Assembly (NCBI GenBank): GCA_019925795.1
Contig: CM034305.1
Location: 95,764,433 to 95,828,432, forward strand
Length of the DNA stretch: 64,000 nucleotides
DNA from: Dendrobium chrysotoxum
Lineage: Eukaryota; Streptophyta; Magnoliopsida; Asparagales; Orchidaceae
Direction: 5' to 3'
Shown here: in pieces, positions 1 through 12,446 of the stretch
Layout: each line of letters begins with the position of its first letter
Position numbering within the stretch: the stretch's first letter is position 1
Translations under genes and position numbers: made by a program
Notes under the pieces: model-generated
What the model saw: the letters and a program-made list of their open reading frames with translations, nothing else
Databases searched by the model: none
What the model was told of the DNA's origin: nothing

Positions 1-217
1 CTTTTTGCTGCATAGCCATCTGCCTCAGAAGGATTAATTGCTACAGGAGCACTCTAAGCAAATGAGTGTAGCAAAATCACACGCGATTACTGCTTAATGA
101 TTTTATAGAATATATGAGATACAAAGCATGTAGAATATGTATTATGCATAAACTTGAGTTTCATTTATGCATGCAATCTACAAACTAATACGCTATTAAA
201 GTAATTCTACATGTTTG
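1..217. other. Unassigned left edge, host of a solo LTR
   Basis: Non-coding, AT-rich sequence with no recognisable gene. It ends with GTTTG, the left target duplication of the solo LTR that follows. Confidence 0.4.
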
Positions 218-1653
218 TGTAAGAACCGGCTTGGCCGGTTCAGTGGAACTGGCCCTAATTAAAGTGCGAGCGAGCAAGATCATGCAGGCGAGCAGAACTG
301 GGCTAGCAAGCGACTGCGGGATAGAGCGAACGGATGAGCGAATCAAGTGAAACGGTGTGCTCGGAAGTAAAATTACATGACTCCTTGTGTGAGATATCAA
401 GTTTCATTCACTCCAATTGAACCGCACGAATAGAAGAGACTTTGAAGGAGAGGAGGCAGTGATAGAGAAGAAGAAAAGGAATTGGGTTAGAAAGAAAAGA
501 ATCAAGTTAAGGAGAAAGTTTTGAGGAAAGAGATTTGTGCTCGACGAGAGAAAGAAGGAAGAGGAGTTGAGAGTTTCTTTTCCGTTGAAGGGAAAAGTAT
601 AAGTGTAGTTAGTGAGTGCTTTGACTTGACAAAAAGAGAGATTAATTGGATTAATTGAGGATTTAAATCATTAAGCGGAGGTGAAGTACTGAAACTAATA
701 AGATATCTCAAAGGGAGTTTAAGTGTTGTAGTAAAGATGCTATTTAGAAACTATGGAAAGTTTGGAAAGGATTTCAGCAGGAAAGCGGCGAAGTGGGTGT
801 TCATTGTTTATAACAATTTCAATCTCTTTTATTTCATTTCATTTATTGAATGTTATATCATACACATGTATTTGTTGATATTTAATTATCTGATATGCAT
901 TAAATTGAGTATGACTAAGCAATCAAAGCTTACAATATATGTGTAGTGAAAATGATTACATAAATTAATAAATATATGTAATGGAAATGAAATCGATGAA
1001 AACAATTGTAATATGTAAACGAAAAATATTGAAAGGGGAAAGATATATGCATGTAAATACAAGAGTTCACTCCTTTATAGTACTAGCTAGGGACACAATG
1101 TACTCGTGCACATTAAATGAAAATAGAAATAGAAATGTAAATGATCATACTTTTATTGGTACAAATTTTGACGGTACTCCTATAATAAATGAAAAGGGAA
1201 AAGGAATAAATGAAATAGAAAAAAAGAAATAAGTTATTTGTAAGGTATATAATTGGAATCTACATTTATAATAAATATTTATGTATATGTTAAATAAAAA
1301 GTTTAGCAAAGTAACATAACTCCTTTTATGTATGTTTAACTGTTATATTATAAGTTGTAATTATCTACTAAATTTATTACAAAACTCAAATTGTTAAATT
1401 TAAAATGTCAGGTAAATCTCCTATGATTTAAATGACTGAAAGAGAAGAGTTCGTCTATAGAAGAAGAGGATTAAATGAAAACAGGTAAATTTAATTTATT
1501 ATATGCTTAAATTGAAAAAATATTTTAGTAACTATTCAGTTATATGTTAGATGTTAGTCTGTTAAATATTTTATATTATAGAAAGAATTGTTTTTACCGT
1601 CTGACTGTCTGTTCCCGTCTCGTTAATTCGAGTGTTCGGACTGGGTCATGATA
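218..1653 (+). mobile_element. Solo LTR of a Ty3/gypsy-type element
   Basis: The block starts TGTAAGAACC and ends GGGTCATGATA. It is flanked by a perfect 5-bp target duplication GTTTG at 213-217 and 1654-1658. The end resembles the GGGTCGTGACA terminus common in plant chromovirus LTRs after two C-to-T changes, so the last dinucleotide is TA rather than CA. No internal domain, primer-binding site or second LTR adjoins it, so it is a solo LTR left by LTR-LTR recombination. The end type is shared with the LTRs at 12447-14245 and 24729-28946. Confidence 0.85.
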
Positions 1654-1658
1654 GTTTG

Positions 1659-2340
1659 TTTCATATGTCCTTGTTTATAATGAAGGTTGTGCAATGATGC
1701 CAAAACGGTTGCTCACCATTTTTCCGGCGTCATTTGGTTTCAGAGCACTGGGAGAGGATACGGAATTCAAGATTCTTAAGCAATTTCTTGAGATGTTTCA
1801 TTGGAAAAAACATCCAACAATTGGATCTACTTCTTCCTCAAATATAATTTGCTTACGACAGATCTCGCAATCAAACCATAGGTCGTAGCCCTTCTGAAGT
1901 TGTTTATGGTCGAAATCCCATATTACCCATCGACTTGATTCCTCTCCTCAATAGTATAGATTGTGACCCCCGATGTTGAACTTTGTATTCATGAAATAAG
2001 GAAACTTCATGAGCAAGTTCAAAAGCAAATCAAAAAGCAAAATGAAAAATATCAATTACAGGCCAACAAATCTAGAAAGCATCGCACATTTAAAAAAGGA
2101 GGCATGGCATGGATTAAACTACGAAAAGAATGTTTTCCCTCGTGGAGCTCATGGAAAATCAAACCCAAGACCGATGGTCCATTTCAGATTGTTAGACACA
2201 TCAACAACAATGTCTACTAACTAGAACTACCGAGAGAATATCAAGTATCTGCAATTTTTAACATCTCCACTTTGATTCCCTACTTTGAAGAACTATTGGC
2301 TTCAAAATATCCTGAAGCCTCTCCTAGCCAGAGAGAATGA
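1659..2340 (+). pseudogene. Ty3/gypsy integrase C-terminal remnant
   Basis: Broken frames encode the end of a Ty3/gypsy polyprotein. Around 1855-1945 one frame reads RSPSEVVYGRNPILPIDLIP, which resembles the integrase core end. From about 1963 another frame carries YQLQANKSRKHRTFKKG, WIKLRKE and DGPFQIV, the typical integrase C-terminal region, followed near 2225-2290 by a degenerate YQVSAIFN segment. The frame is lost near 1965 and a stop follows at 2218-2220. The start is undefined and nothing upstream of the integrase is recognisable. Confidence 0.75.
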
Positions 2341-2935
2341 CGGTAGTGCAATGATGTCAAACTGGTTGGTTCAGCCAAGCGGTTCAGTAAACTCATTCAA
2401 AAAGGTTATTTCTTTATGTTTTATTTACTTGCTTTTTAATTCTAGTCACCTATGAGAGAGAGAGAGAGAAGGGGGGGTCAACTCTATAAATAGGAGCCCC
2501 TCTCTCTCTTTTGTAGGCAGTTTTTATTTGAGAACTAGAAAGGACCTTTTGGTTCTTGTTTATTTTACTTCTTTATATATCCTGAAATTACTTCCAAGTG
2601 GTGGCCAATATTCATCCTCCTTCCCCAGCAGCCATAAGTGGTTGTTCTTCCATCCGCTCACACCTTAGGACAACAGCTTCCTCATCATCCTCCTATGGTT
2701 TTAAGTCTTCCACCGTTTGCTACAGCCCAAGAAAATTGTATTCCGCTGTCCCAACAGCCTTCACACGCTAGAAACAACATCAAGAAACAATCTCCTAATG
2801 TCCCACAGCCTTCATTCGCTTGCAATAACATCAAGAACCCTCCTCTAACTGCCCAACCACGTTCAATCAATCACAACAACAGTTGATCTTCGCCACTTGC
2901 TATTAAGCAGCCATCAGGCATCCACCATGGAGGGT
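2341..2935 (+). repeat. Probable 3' LTR of the preceding gypsy remnant
   Basis: This follows the integrase remnant directly. It contains a plant-type TATA box (TATAAATAG at 2485-2493) with a GA-rich tract upstream, as expected for an LTR promoter. At about 2747-2870 a roughly 60-bp unit (containing CAGCCTTCA and AACATCAAGAA) is repeated twice. I could not fix the LTR ends or a target duplication, so the assignment rests on position and the TATA box. Confidence 0.4.
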
Positions 2936-5700
2936 GGGCTCCGAAAATTCGCGCCATGGCCACTCCATGACCCCTTTTCTTTTTGACGTCGGTCGGCGAG
3001 GAGAGTTTTAACGTGTATGTTCTAAGAAAATTTTTCAGAAGGCATATTGAGTTTTAGAAAAAAAACATTACCGATAGATTTCGCCCTCATTTTGTGAAGA
3101 CTTTATAATCTACGTTTAGGTTTTCTAGAGGCGCAAGCCCCTATAGTTAATTATCTCTCCTGATAATAAGAGAGAACTTTCAATTAAGGCTAGTCGTCAA
3201 ATAGATACATAATATCCAGCATATAGCAACAACAGAATTTGATATTTAAAATTGAAATTTTATCACCCGTTGCTTAAAGCGGATGGTAGGAGGAATGACG
3301 ATGGACCTGATCAAGATTCCATGGTTCCGTCATCCCGGGTCATCATGGTCCCTTGTCTAGAGGAGCTAGTTGACTCAACCTGACCGAAGGATCCTTGTCG
3401 GCAGCCATGGGTTGCTTCATACAAGAGTACCTTGTAAACTTGGGATGAATACTTGCTTAAGTGGATATGTTTGAGTCCGCCTTAGCTAATAAAGGGCTTT
3501 GTGCCCTATCGGTCTTATCCTGTTGATTCATTGCTCAAAGATTTAGCGTCGTTGGGGAACATACGGGCTTTAACCATGATCAAAATTTAGTAGTGTCATT
3601 AAACAGCAGAACTACCTGATTAGAGGGTCTTGATTATAACCGTTTACATGTGGTGTCATTTAGCCGCGAAATCACATGTTAGAAGACACGTGCCACATCC
3701 TTACTAGCAAAAGACTATTTGAGAATGAATCCTAGTGGTATTCTCAATTAGACATTAGCTCTTTGTGAGCTGAGGTATTTTTCAAATTTGTCCAACTCGA
3801 TAAACTATTGCAGATGGTGGATGAATTTTTTCTTTAAGTTATTTGATGATTTATTTTATTTTTGAATATCTTGATTTTTTGTAATTTTTGAGTTCTGGAT
3901 ATTCATGGGAAGTTGGAAGGTATTTTTAAATATTTGGGGTCCCCTCCGGTTGAGTTTTTTTTTTGTTAACATGGCCATAATCAGGGTTTATGAGGATCAT
4001 TTGAAAACATCTGTATTTTATAAGAATTTGGAGGCATTTAAAAGTGTAAAGTCCCCTCCAATTGAGATAAACATTCAACATAGCTATCATCGAAAATTTC
4101 AGATGACTTTACTTTATCATTTGAACCTTGACGACTCTGTTTATTTGTTTATAGAGGATCAAGTTCGTTGTTTACTTTATATTTTTATTAGTGAATTCTT
4201 CTTGTAATAGACCTTGAAGGCCTAATATGCATGCATAAAATAAATGCCCCAATCAGCGCTACGACCATATATTTGTTTGGCGATTCAAGCCATGTTGATT
4301 CTATCTATTTTGCCGATAGAGGATCGGGCTTGAACTAAAGTTTATTTCTTGACCCGCGCAGCATCCTCAGATGTCACGTGTGCGCACACATCACGCTCAT
4401 CGGGGCCTATGCAGATATATATTTTTTCATGCATTTTTATAAAGTATATGTATGGTAACCATTTGTATGTTAGTAGGATGCGCTACTACAGCATAATGCA
4501 TCTTGAAATATTGAATGACATGCTTCAATGATACATTCTGCCTGTTGCAATGCATGTGGGAGGGTAGGGGTGTCAATATTTGACACGACCCGAAACACGA
4601 CCCGGACCCGACCCGACCCGGAAAATTCCGAGTTCGGGTCAACCCGTTTGACATACGTGTCGGGTTTGGGTTGACAAAGTCACAACCCGTTTAAAAAACC
4701 GGGTCGGGTTGACCCGAAAACCCGAAACTGACCCGATTGACCAGTTTAGAAACCCTAGCTTTTGCCTTCTGAGGTTTGGGCATTCGGCCTATTCGCAACT
4801 CGTGAGCCGTCACCTGACAAGATTTCGCCGTCACCTGACTCGCGAGTCGTTCGTTCGCGAGCCATCAACATCTGGGCCTCCGGATTCCGCCATCTGCCAG
4901 GTCGAGGCGGCACCGCGGCAGCTTGTCCGGCCTTCAAAGCTCCCTGTTCCACGGGTTCCATCGTTTCGCCGTCCTTCCTCTGTCATCTGCCAGGCCGAGC
5001 CGCTCGCACACCCAAAAACCCGCCTTCAAAGCTCCTCTGATAGCCGCAGCTTGCAAGCTCGTCCCTGGGTTCGTGGGTTGGGTTGAGTCGGTTCAACCCG
5101 TGACACGCGCGGGTCGGGTCCGAGTTGGATTTTCTGACCCGTTTCTAAAAACGGGTTGGGTTAGGGTCAACCTGTTTAGACCCTGGCCAATCTAGGTTCA
5201 ACCCGAACCCGACCCGCGGACCTGTTTTGACACCCCTATAGGAGGGCATTTCAAAGTTTTTAATACTGATCAACTGTGAGAATGATTATTATTTGAGTGC
5301 CCAGTGTTCTATTTAGAAGCCTGCAAATACCTTCTATCCGCTTGTACGAGTGGTGTGGATCCGGTGGTGTTGTTCAGAAACATGTTGAGTTTCATTTGTT
5401 GTGCAACAGCAGTGCAGTTTAGCTCATTTCATCCTTTGCATGATGTCACTTTCTTCTAGATTTGGCTCGCAAAAGTATACCTCTACCTGCAAATGAGTTG
5501 TGCGATGCATCGGGAGTTTGCTACTTGTCGCTTGCGAGTAAACTGATTTATCAAGTTTGACAGCCTGGTACTGCAAATTTACTACTTCAATTCACTAGTG
5601 GTCCGCAGTTTTCATTGTAAATTTCCCGCCACTGCTTACAGATGGGTCGTAGCACTGTGTTACGGGCCATTCATTGCTGCTTATAGGCAAGCTGTCATGC
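2936..5700 (-). repeat. Partial reverse copy of the spacer and arm of the large inverted repeat
   Basis: Read on the minus strand this matches about 8650-11350 in order. Examples are the segment around 3060-3260 (containing GATTTCGCCCTCATTTTG) against 11095-11235, the segment 3290-3560 against 10730-10985, and 3630-3790 against 9880-9990. By eye identity is about 75-80%. It starts at the point where the spacer at 9321-11350 meets the right arm. It is interrupted by a hAT-like element at 4565-5238 and loses similarity near 5700. No coding potential is seen. Confidence 0.7.
4565..5238. mobile_element. Non-autonomous hAT-like element
   Basis: The termini are inverted: TAGGGGTGTCAA at the left and TTGACACCCCTA at the right. 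They are flanked by 8-bp direct repeats matching at 7 of 8 bases (TGGGAGGG at 4557-4564, TAGGAGGG at 5239-5246). The TIR start and 8-bp duplication are hAT superfamily features. Both ends carry many copies of ACCCG/CGGGT. The interior (about 4760-5090) is GC-rich, unlike the flanks, and has overlapping open frames in several phases, none of which I recognise. There is no transposase. Confidence 0.85.
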
Positions 5701-5959
5701 TATGTAGGTGTTGACCAGTATACTATACGACAGCCGCAAACAAAAAAATCGCTAAATCTTTCGTACCTGTCCGGAGTCATCACTCGCACGTCGCAGGAAG
5801 CCGGCTGCACGTTCGCACGTCTTCGGCATTCCTCCCACGTTCACTTTGAATATGTCGTCCTGCCTCGCTTGTCGTTAAATACTGAAAAAACGAGACTCTC
5901 GCTCGCTTTTTTTTCCTTCTCCCACTCGCATCCCCTCTCGCACGCTTCTTTGCTCCCTC
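5701..5959. other. Unassigned sequence
   Basis: Moderately GC-rich sequence between the end of the reverse copy and a tandem array. It has an open frame from 5674 but no family features and no support for expression. Confidence 0.3.
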
Positions 5960-6318
5960 GTTGTTGGTCGACTTCGCCTCGACGACATTCCCTTCTTATG
6001 AGATTGGAAGTTACGACATTTGATAGGAAGCAACGATTTGGGTTCGATCACTGAGAAGGTAACTTTCTCCCTATTCAGCTCCTCCATCGCTGCTCGATTT
6101 CGCCTCGACGACATTCCCTTCTTGTGAGATTGGAAGTTATGACATTTTGGATCAGAAGCAACAAAAGCTCGCTTGCTGTAAGTGAAGGTAACTTTCGCCC
6201 TTTTGTGCGCTTCTCCGGCTCCCTCGACGACATCCCCTTTCCGATCGGATCGGGAGCTACCACATTTCCATCAGAGGCGGCGACGGGAGCTCACTCATTG
6301 TGAAGGTAAACTTTCTCC
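5960..6318 (+). repeat. Three tandem copies of a ~115-bp unit
   Basis: Three successive units each contain CTCGACGACATTCCC (or CATCCCC), a segment like GATTGGAAGTTA, and end in GAAGGTAACTTTC. They start near 5966, 6085 and 6205. The first two are very similar; the third is more diverged. The unit is GC-rich and sits immediately before a long AT-rich tract. Confidence 0.8.
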
Positions 6319-6354
6319 CTTGCACGAGCTTCTTTGGTTAAATCCCTAAATCCG

Positions 6355-6800
6355 GCTCAATTTTTTTTATTAATTATATATTTTTATATAACTAGTTTAT
6401 TTTAATTATACTTAATAGTAATTAATTAATATTATTATTAATTAATTACAATCAATTATCATCAATTATAATTAATTATAATTAATTTTCTATTATTATT
6501 ATAATTAAATATTATAAGATAATTATAATTAATTATAAATTAATTATAATTTTTATAATTAGTTAATATCAATTATAATTAATCGTAATTAATTATTAAT
6601 AATGATAATTAATTTATAATTAATTATCATTCATCATAATTAATTATTTTAAATTATAATTAAGTTTTTTTAATTATAATTAATTGTTATTAATTATTCT
6701 AAAAAAAGAAAGAAGAAAAAAGAAAAAAAGAAGAAAAAGAAATAAAAAGAGAGAAAAAAAGAAAGAAAAAAAGAAAAAAAAAAAGGAAAAAGAGATGCTT
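6355..6800. repeat. AT-rich (TAAT/ATTA)n tract and purine-rich tract
   Basis: About 340 bp consist almost entirely of permutations of TAATTA and ATTATAAT, followed by an A/G tract of about 95 bp at 6700-6795. The lysine-rich or phenylalanine-rich open frames across it come from low complexity and are not genes. It abuts the outer end of the left inverted-repeat arm. Confidence 0.85.
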
Positions 6801-9320
6801 CTCCCACCTAGGTCTACGTGCAAACTCCACTTCGCCGGTCGCCAAGGTATAAACCTTCTAAATCTTAAAACTCTGAGAGACCGCCTTCGACGCTTGCAAC
6901 GCGACGAACAACCACCCATGCATGCTTTTCTCTAGCAATGTGGGAGGGAATTCGTTGTGATGCTTGCGACGAGGCGAACAATCTTCTAAAGTCCTGTTTT
7001 CGATGTTTGCGACGCGCCAAGTGACCCCTATGCATGCTTTTCTCTAGCGTGGTGGGAGGGAACTCGGTGCGGAGAAAGCAAACTGTGCTCTTTTAAAACA
7101 GGTACTGAAGACCCATGCACATCTTTCTCTGGCGTGGTGGGATTGAAGATTTTACGGCTGCGGTGTCATCCGACACCTACAGTGCATGCTTTTCTCTAGA
7201 GTGGCGGGAGGCCCAGTCTCCTGTAATTTCCCCTAAACAGGGGAGACACCGGGAGGTTGCCAAAATTTACACTGAACATGAGACTTGAACTTAGACATGG
7301 ACATGGACTTTATTTGAACACTGATTTGAACATCGATGAACAAGACTTGAACAATAAATGAGAACTTGCAAACTTGAATTGAACAAAATAAAAGAGCTTG
7401 AACATAATTGAACGATCAAAAGACTTAAATCAAAGTTGATTTGAACTTGACTTGAATTAAAAGACCATAGGGGACTCATGGATAATAAGTCTTCAGTGGA
7501 CATAAATGAAATCCAATCAATTTGAAGCATTTGAATGATTACAAGCAAAGCACTTGCAAGTGTCCTCTGTGGACCTGAGCTTGAACCATAATTAGAGAAT
7601 CAAAATTGATGGATATATAACTACTTTAACACCATGAATGTTAATCAATGAATTTGATTATGCAAGCATAGATCAATGAATAGATGAGGGACATTTCTTG
7701 AAATTCCAATAGAAATGAATTGTTGACTTGTTCATAAGCAACAAGGTAAGCTCTTGGTGAACATGGTGATTATATCAATCAATATGCAAATAACAACATA
7801 TAGCAAGTGATCTACGATGCATAAAAGTACCTACGAATCACTATAAGAGATCCGTCATATATGTAACACCTAACCTACAAGTAGCAAGGAAGGTTGTAGC
7901 GATTGTAGAGAATATGCAATGAGTATGGTGATGCACCTCTAATCCATGACAAGCTAATTCGTGGATAGATGCAGTAGTTCCCTACAAATATTGAGAGGTC
8001 ACAACGAGCATGGCAGTGAATGTTGCAACACTCCTACGGCTAACAACCAACCAATACAAGTCAACATGCAAGCAAGCGTATTGATCCCTTGCAAGTGATG
8101 GAGACTACTGTACAATGAATATGATGATTTGATGCATTCAACGAGATGTGAAGAATATGCAATGAATAATACAACACTCCTGCAATTAACAATATTCAAC
8201 CTTACAAGCAATAAAATAGAAGAGGATGTATGATTTGACCGCGAAAAAATTTACAAAGCCTCTTAAATAAATGGCATATTAATGATGGAAGCTAATGTGT
8301 AAAGTTCCCACAAGTCATGAAGGAAAATGTGGAAGTTCCTATGACCGACGACAATTATTTTTGCAAGTATATGTAGTAGTTTCTACGAATACTGAAAGAG
8401 ATGCAAGTAGACGCATTGGTATGATATATAATGAATGAAAACGTCTATAATGTACAACAAGGGGGAGTGAATATAACAACCTGCCAATCAATGCACATAA
8501 AGAGGTTGGTGACAAATGCAAACTCCTATGAATTACTATAGGAGACCTATCACATACACAAAGTGCCATCCCCAAACAGATACAAGAGACCTTCATCAAA
8601 TGCAAACATCTACGAGTTGCTAAAGAAGATTCATCTCATATTTAACATTTCATTTGCAACTAGAGAAGGAAGGTATGCAAGCGAATACATCAATTCACTA
8701 TACACAAGGAAAGATGATATGCATCAAATACAAACTCCTATGGGCCGCCAAAGAAGATTAGTCATAAACATCACAAGTAAGGTGCAGATGTACAAACAAT
8801 GTCTTCTGTAGTCAAAGACAGTATACCTACAGTATATGTATGCGAAGCACTTGCAAGTTGTTACAGCACCCTCGTATTCAACAAATGTCAATCATTTGCA
8901 AGCAGAGACGAATAACAAACAAGAAATGCAAACATCTACGACTAAAAGCAGGGGATTTGTTAGTGTACTACAATCCACCTGTAAAAAGCGATAAGTAGTG
9001 CACGACAGTTTACCTGTATGCAACAGGCAAATGACTGTAGCACGACGCCACGCCATAAGAGCTGCAACCTGTATAAAAGCACACAGAAGGGGTGTTACGA
9101 GCTTCCAAATAGAACACTGCATTCAAACGAAGGTTTCCCACACAATTGAGCAGTGTCAAATATTCCCGAAAATGCCCCTGCACATGCACTGTAATATGTA
9201 TGCACATAAGTACACAGAAGAGGATGTATAACCAAACACTCGCATGGGCCCCGACGAGCATATTATTGGTGCACACGTGATGTCTAGGGATGCTGCACGG
9301 GTTAATAAGTGAATTCAAAT
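6800..9320 (-). repeat. Left arm of a large decayed inverted repeat
   Basis: Read on the minus strand it parallels 11351-16275 of the right arm. The clearest block is 6810-7270. It contains several GCGTGGTGGGA or TGGTGGGAGGGA motifs each next to a GCATGCTTTTCTCTAG-like sequence, plus CCTAAACAGGGGAGAC, and these match 14940-15110 and 16045-16250 in reverse. Inside, degenerate units around a TGCAAAC/TACGA motif (TTGTAGGTGCTTGC on the other strand) recur about every 50-70 bases, as in foldback-type termini. No transposase frame is visible. Confidence 0.65.
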
Positions 9321-11350
9321 TCGAGCCCGATCCTTTTATATGGATAGATAGGAGTTGACACGGTTTGAACTATCAAACAAATATACGGTTACGACGTCGA
9401 CCGAGATATTTGGTTTAATACATTCATATTATGCCTTCAAAACCTATAATCAAGATAATTTACTAATAAAGGCATAAAGCCTATGAAACCCGATTCTCTG
9501 TCGACAGCTCGACAGAGTCGACAAAGTTCAATCCACAAATGAAAATCACCTCAAACACCCCAATGATGACTGTGTTGAATGCAGATCTCAACCAGAGGAG
9601 TTAATTCCAAATATTTCAAAATAATGCCCTCAAATTTTCACAAAATTCAAATATTTTCAAGTGACTTCAAAGTTACCCTGATGATGGCCGCATTGAACGT
9701 AGATATCAACCGGAGGGGTTAATTTCAAATATTCCACAATGCCCACTCAAACACCCACCAAATCCAAAATCCAAAATCCAAAATATTTAAAGTTGAAAAT
9801 CATCCATCAAACCACTTAAAGCAAAGCACATTCACCTTCCGCAACAGTTTGCTGGGTGGACAAATTGAAATTTACTTCAGCTCACATAGAGCTAATGCCT
9901 AGTCGAAAATATTATTAGGATCCATTCTCAAAATAGTCTCCTGTCAGTAAGGACGTGGTACGTGTCCTCTAACCAACAGTTTCGCAGCCAAATAGCACTG
10001 CAGGCTATGATGCACCGAAACTTCTCCTCAAAGAGGCATACAGTGTTCGACACGTATCCGACACGACACGCATCTAACACTCCACCGACACGTGTCGGAC
10101 ACGTCGAAAGCGTGTCCGATTAAAAAAATATTAAATACAAATTGGACACGCGTATCTTAATTATTTTATAAATTTTTTTAAATATAATTTCTTGTATTTA
10201 ATTTTTTTCTTTTTTAAAATATAAAAACTAAATTTCTTATTTCCTATCCACAATATTAAATCAATCGCCTGCACTTAATACTCCATTCATCGAATATTCT
10301 CGTTTTCATCTCTTTTTGTCAGTGAAGGTATTTTCATCTCCTCTCTTGATAACTGATAAATGGCATCGACATCCAACTCTCGTAATCTTAATATTAATCA
10401 TTTTAAGCACAAATTCTAGTTAAATGATTTAGTATTTCTAAATTATTTTTAAAATTATACTTATTTAATTTTTATACACTATTTTTAAAATATAAAAATT
10501 ATAATATAGTGTCCAACCTGTATCCGTGTCCTATATTTCAATAACTGACGTGTCCCGTGTCCGTGTCGTGTTGTATCCGTGTCGTCGTGTCCGTATCTGT
10601 GCATCATAGACTGCAGGTAAACGGTTATGACCCGGGGCTCTCTGAACCGAGTGGTTTTGCCGTCAAATCGCACCACGAGATAACGGTTATGGCCAGAGCC
10701 AATACGTTCCTTAGTGGCATCAAATCATTGAGATATGAATCAATAGAATATAATCGATAGGGCACAAAGCCCTCTGGCCTCTATTAGCAGGTGGATTCAA
10801 ATTCATCCCCTTAGACAAACACTCCCCTCAGGTCTACAAGATACCCTTAGACGAAGCAACCCATGGTTGTCGATAAGGATCCTTCTGTCAGGTTGGCTCG
10901 ACTACCTCCTCTGACTAAGTAGACCAGGGACCACGATGGCTCGGGACGACGGAACCATGGGATCTTGATCGGGTCCATCATCCATTCCCCCACCATCCGC
11001 TTTAAGTGTAAGATGGTGAAATTTCAAATTTTAAATATCAAAACTTCAACCTTCCAACTTTCAACCCATGCTACTACTATATGCCAGATAACACGTATCT
11101 TTACGTATCTAATCGACGAGCAGCCTTAATCGAAAGTTCTCTCTCATTACTGAGAGGGGTAATTAATTATAGGGGCTTGCGCCTATAGGAAACAAGAACT
11201 CAGATCATAAAGTCCTCGCAAAATGAGGGCGAAATCTCTAGGTAATGTCTTATCTACAAACTCATCTGCCTTCCAAAATTTACCCCGGAACTTAATCCGT
11301 TAAAACACCCCCAAAAAAGCAAACGGGGGAGGACGGGGCCGAATTTTTGG
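9321..11350. repeat. Spacer between the inverted-repeat arms
   Basis: This segment is single-copy within the arms but present in reverse at 2936-4335. It has no coding frame of note. It carries a 605-bp hAT-like insertion at 10005-10609, and the reverse copy has the matching uninterrupted site near 3635-3660. Its right boundary (GGAGCCCA near 11342) coincides with the left boundary of the reverse copy. Confidence 0.6.
10005..10609. mobile_element. hAT-like MITE with GTGTCCG subterminal repeats
   Basis: Terminal inverted repeats are CTATGATGCAC and GTGCATCATAG. A perfect 8-bp target duplication ACTGCAGG lies at 9997-10004 and 10610-10617. Both ends are packed with GTGTCCG/CGGACAC and CGTGTC motifs, and the middle is AT-rich. 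There is no coding capacity. The 8-bp duplication indicates hAT. The related segment at 2936-4335 lacks it, which gives an empty-site comparison. Confidence 0.9.
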
Positions 11351-12446
11351 AGCCCACAGTAGGCTTTATTTAACACTACGCATTCAGGACCCACCAGCTA
11401 TTGCATGTAGGTGGATTGTGTTCAGCGCGAATCTTCTAGCATTGCTTGTAGGCGGGTCGTAGTGCTGCACTACGGGTCACTCATTGTTCCTTACAGGCAA
11501 GCTGTCGTGCACTGATGAATTTCCTGCAATTGCTCAAAAATGCTTCATTCATCACAAGCTTGCTTCTTTTGCATGCAGACAGTGCATCGCACTCGCTGCA
11601 ATCTTCTTACTCAATTTTGTAAAAGATCCACCACACTTGTGATACATTCACTACATTTATTTGTAGGTAGGACCGATGTATGCATTATGGGTTTTCTGCT
11701 GTCATCTACGAGCATTCAGAAATCAAAAGCTTAGCTTGTAGGCAAAATGTTGTGTACATGAAGAATCCCCTATAATAGTTCGTAGGTGCTTAATTTTATC
11801 ATAGCTCTTCTGTGTTGCTCGTAGATACTATGATGGATCTTCTACAACGATTTGTAGGTGCTTGAATTTATTGCAAATTGGCCGCCTTTGCTTAAAGTGG
11901 ACCAATGTATTTACTTGAAATTGAATGGTTGTTGACTGCAAGGGTGTCATGGCATTTATTTCATGTTGCTAGCTATCACCCATAGGGCATATTATTGTGT
12001 ATAAGGCAAGTTTTTTGTCATTGCTAACAGGTATTTGTATTCATTATATGCTTCTTGAGTGTGTTTGTAGGATATTCACTGTCAATAGACATTCAAACGT
12101 TACCCGCCGTTGCATGCAGGTAGACTGCATTCAGCATATATTTTGTAGGTAGGCGAGACTACTGTGCGCATTTCAAGCTTACGCTCCCTACTCGTGGGCA
12201 AGTCGTATTTGCCATGAATTTGTTGCTTTGATTTGTGTACAAGCTATTGTATACAAAATGAATCATTTGCTATTATTTACAAGCGTTGATACAAGTCACT
12301 TGCCACTTTCCTGCAGGTAGGCTTTTGTGTGCACCGCAAGTTCTCCAATGCTGCTTATAGGTGCTTGCAATCGTCACAGATATCTTAACTTTGCTTGTAG
12401 CATGTCGTGTGCATTCCTATATTTATAGAGAACTCATCATGCTTGT

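Noticed and set aside
6684..6935. Lys/Arg-rich or Phe-rich open frames
   Set aside because: They lie on a purine/pyrimidine tract; low complexity only.
9496..9517. Perfect 9-bp hairpin CTCTGTCGA / TCGACAGAG
   Set aside because: Isolated, not kept in the reverse copy of the spacer; likely chance.
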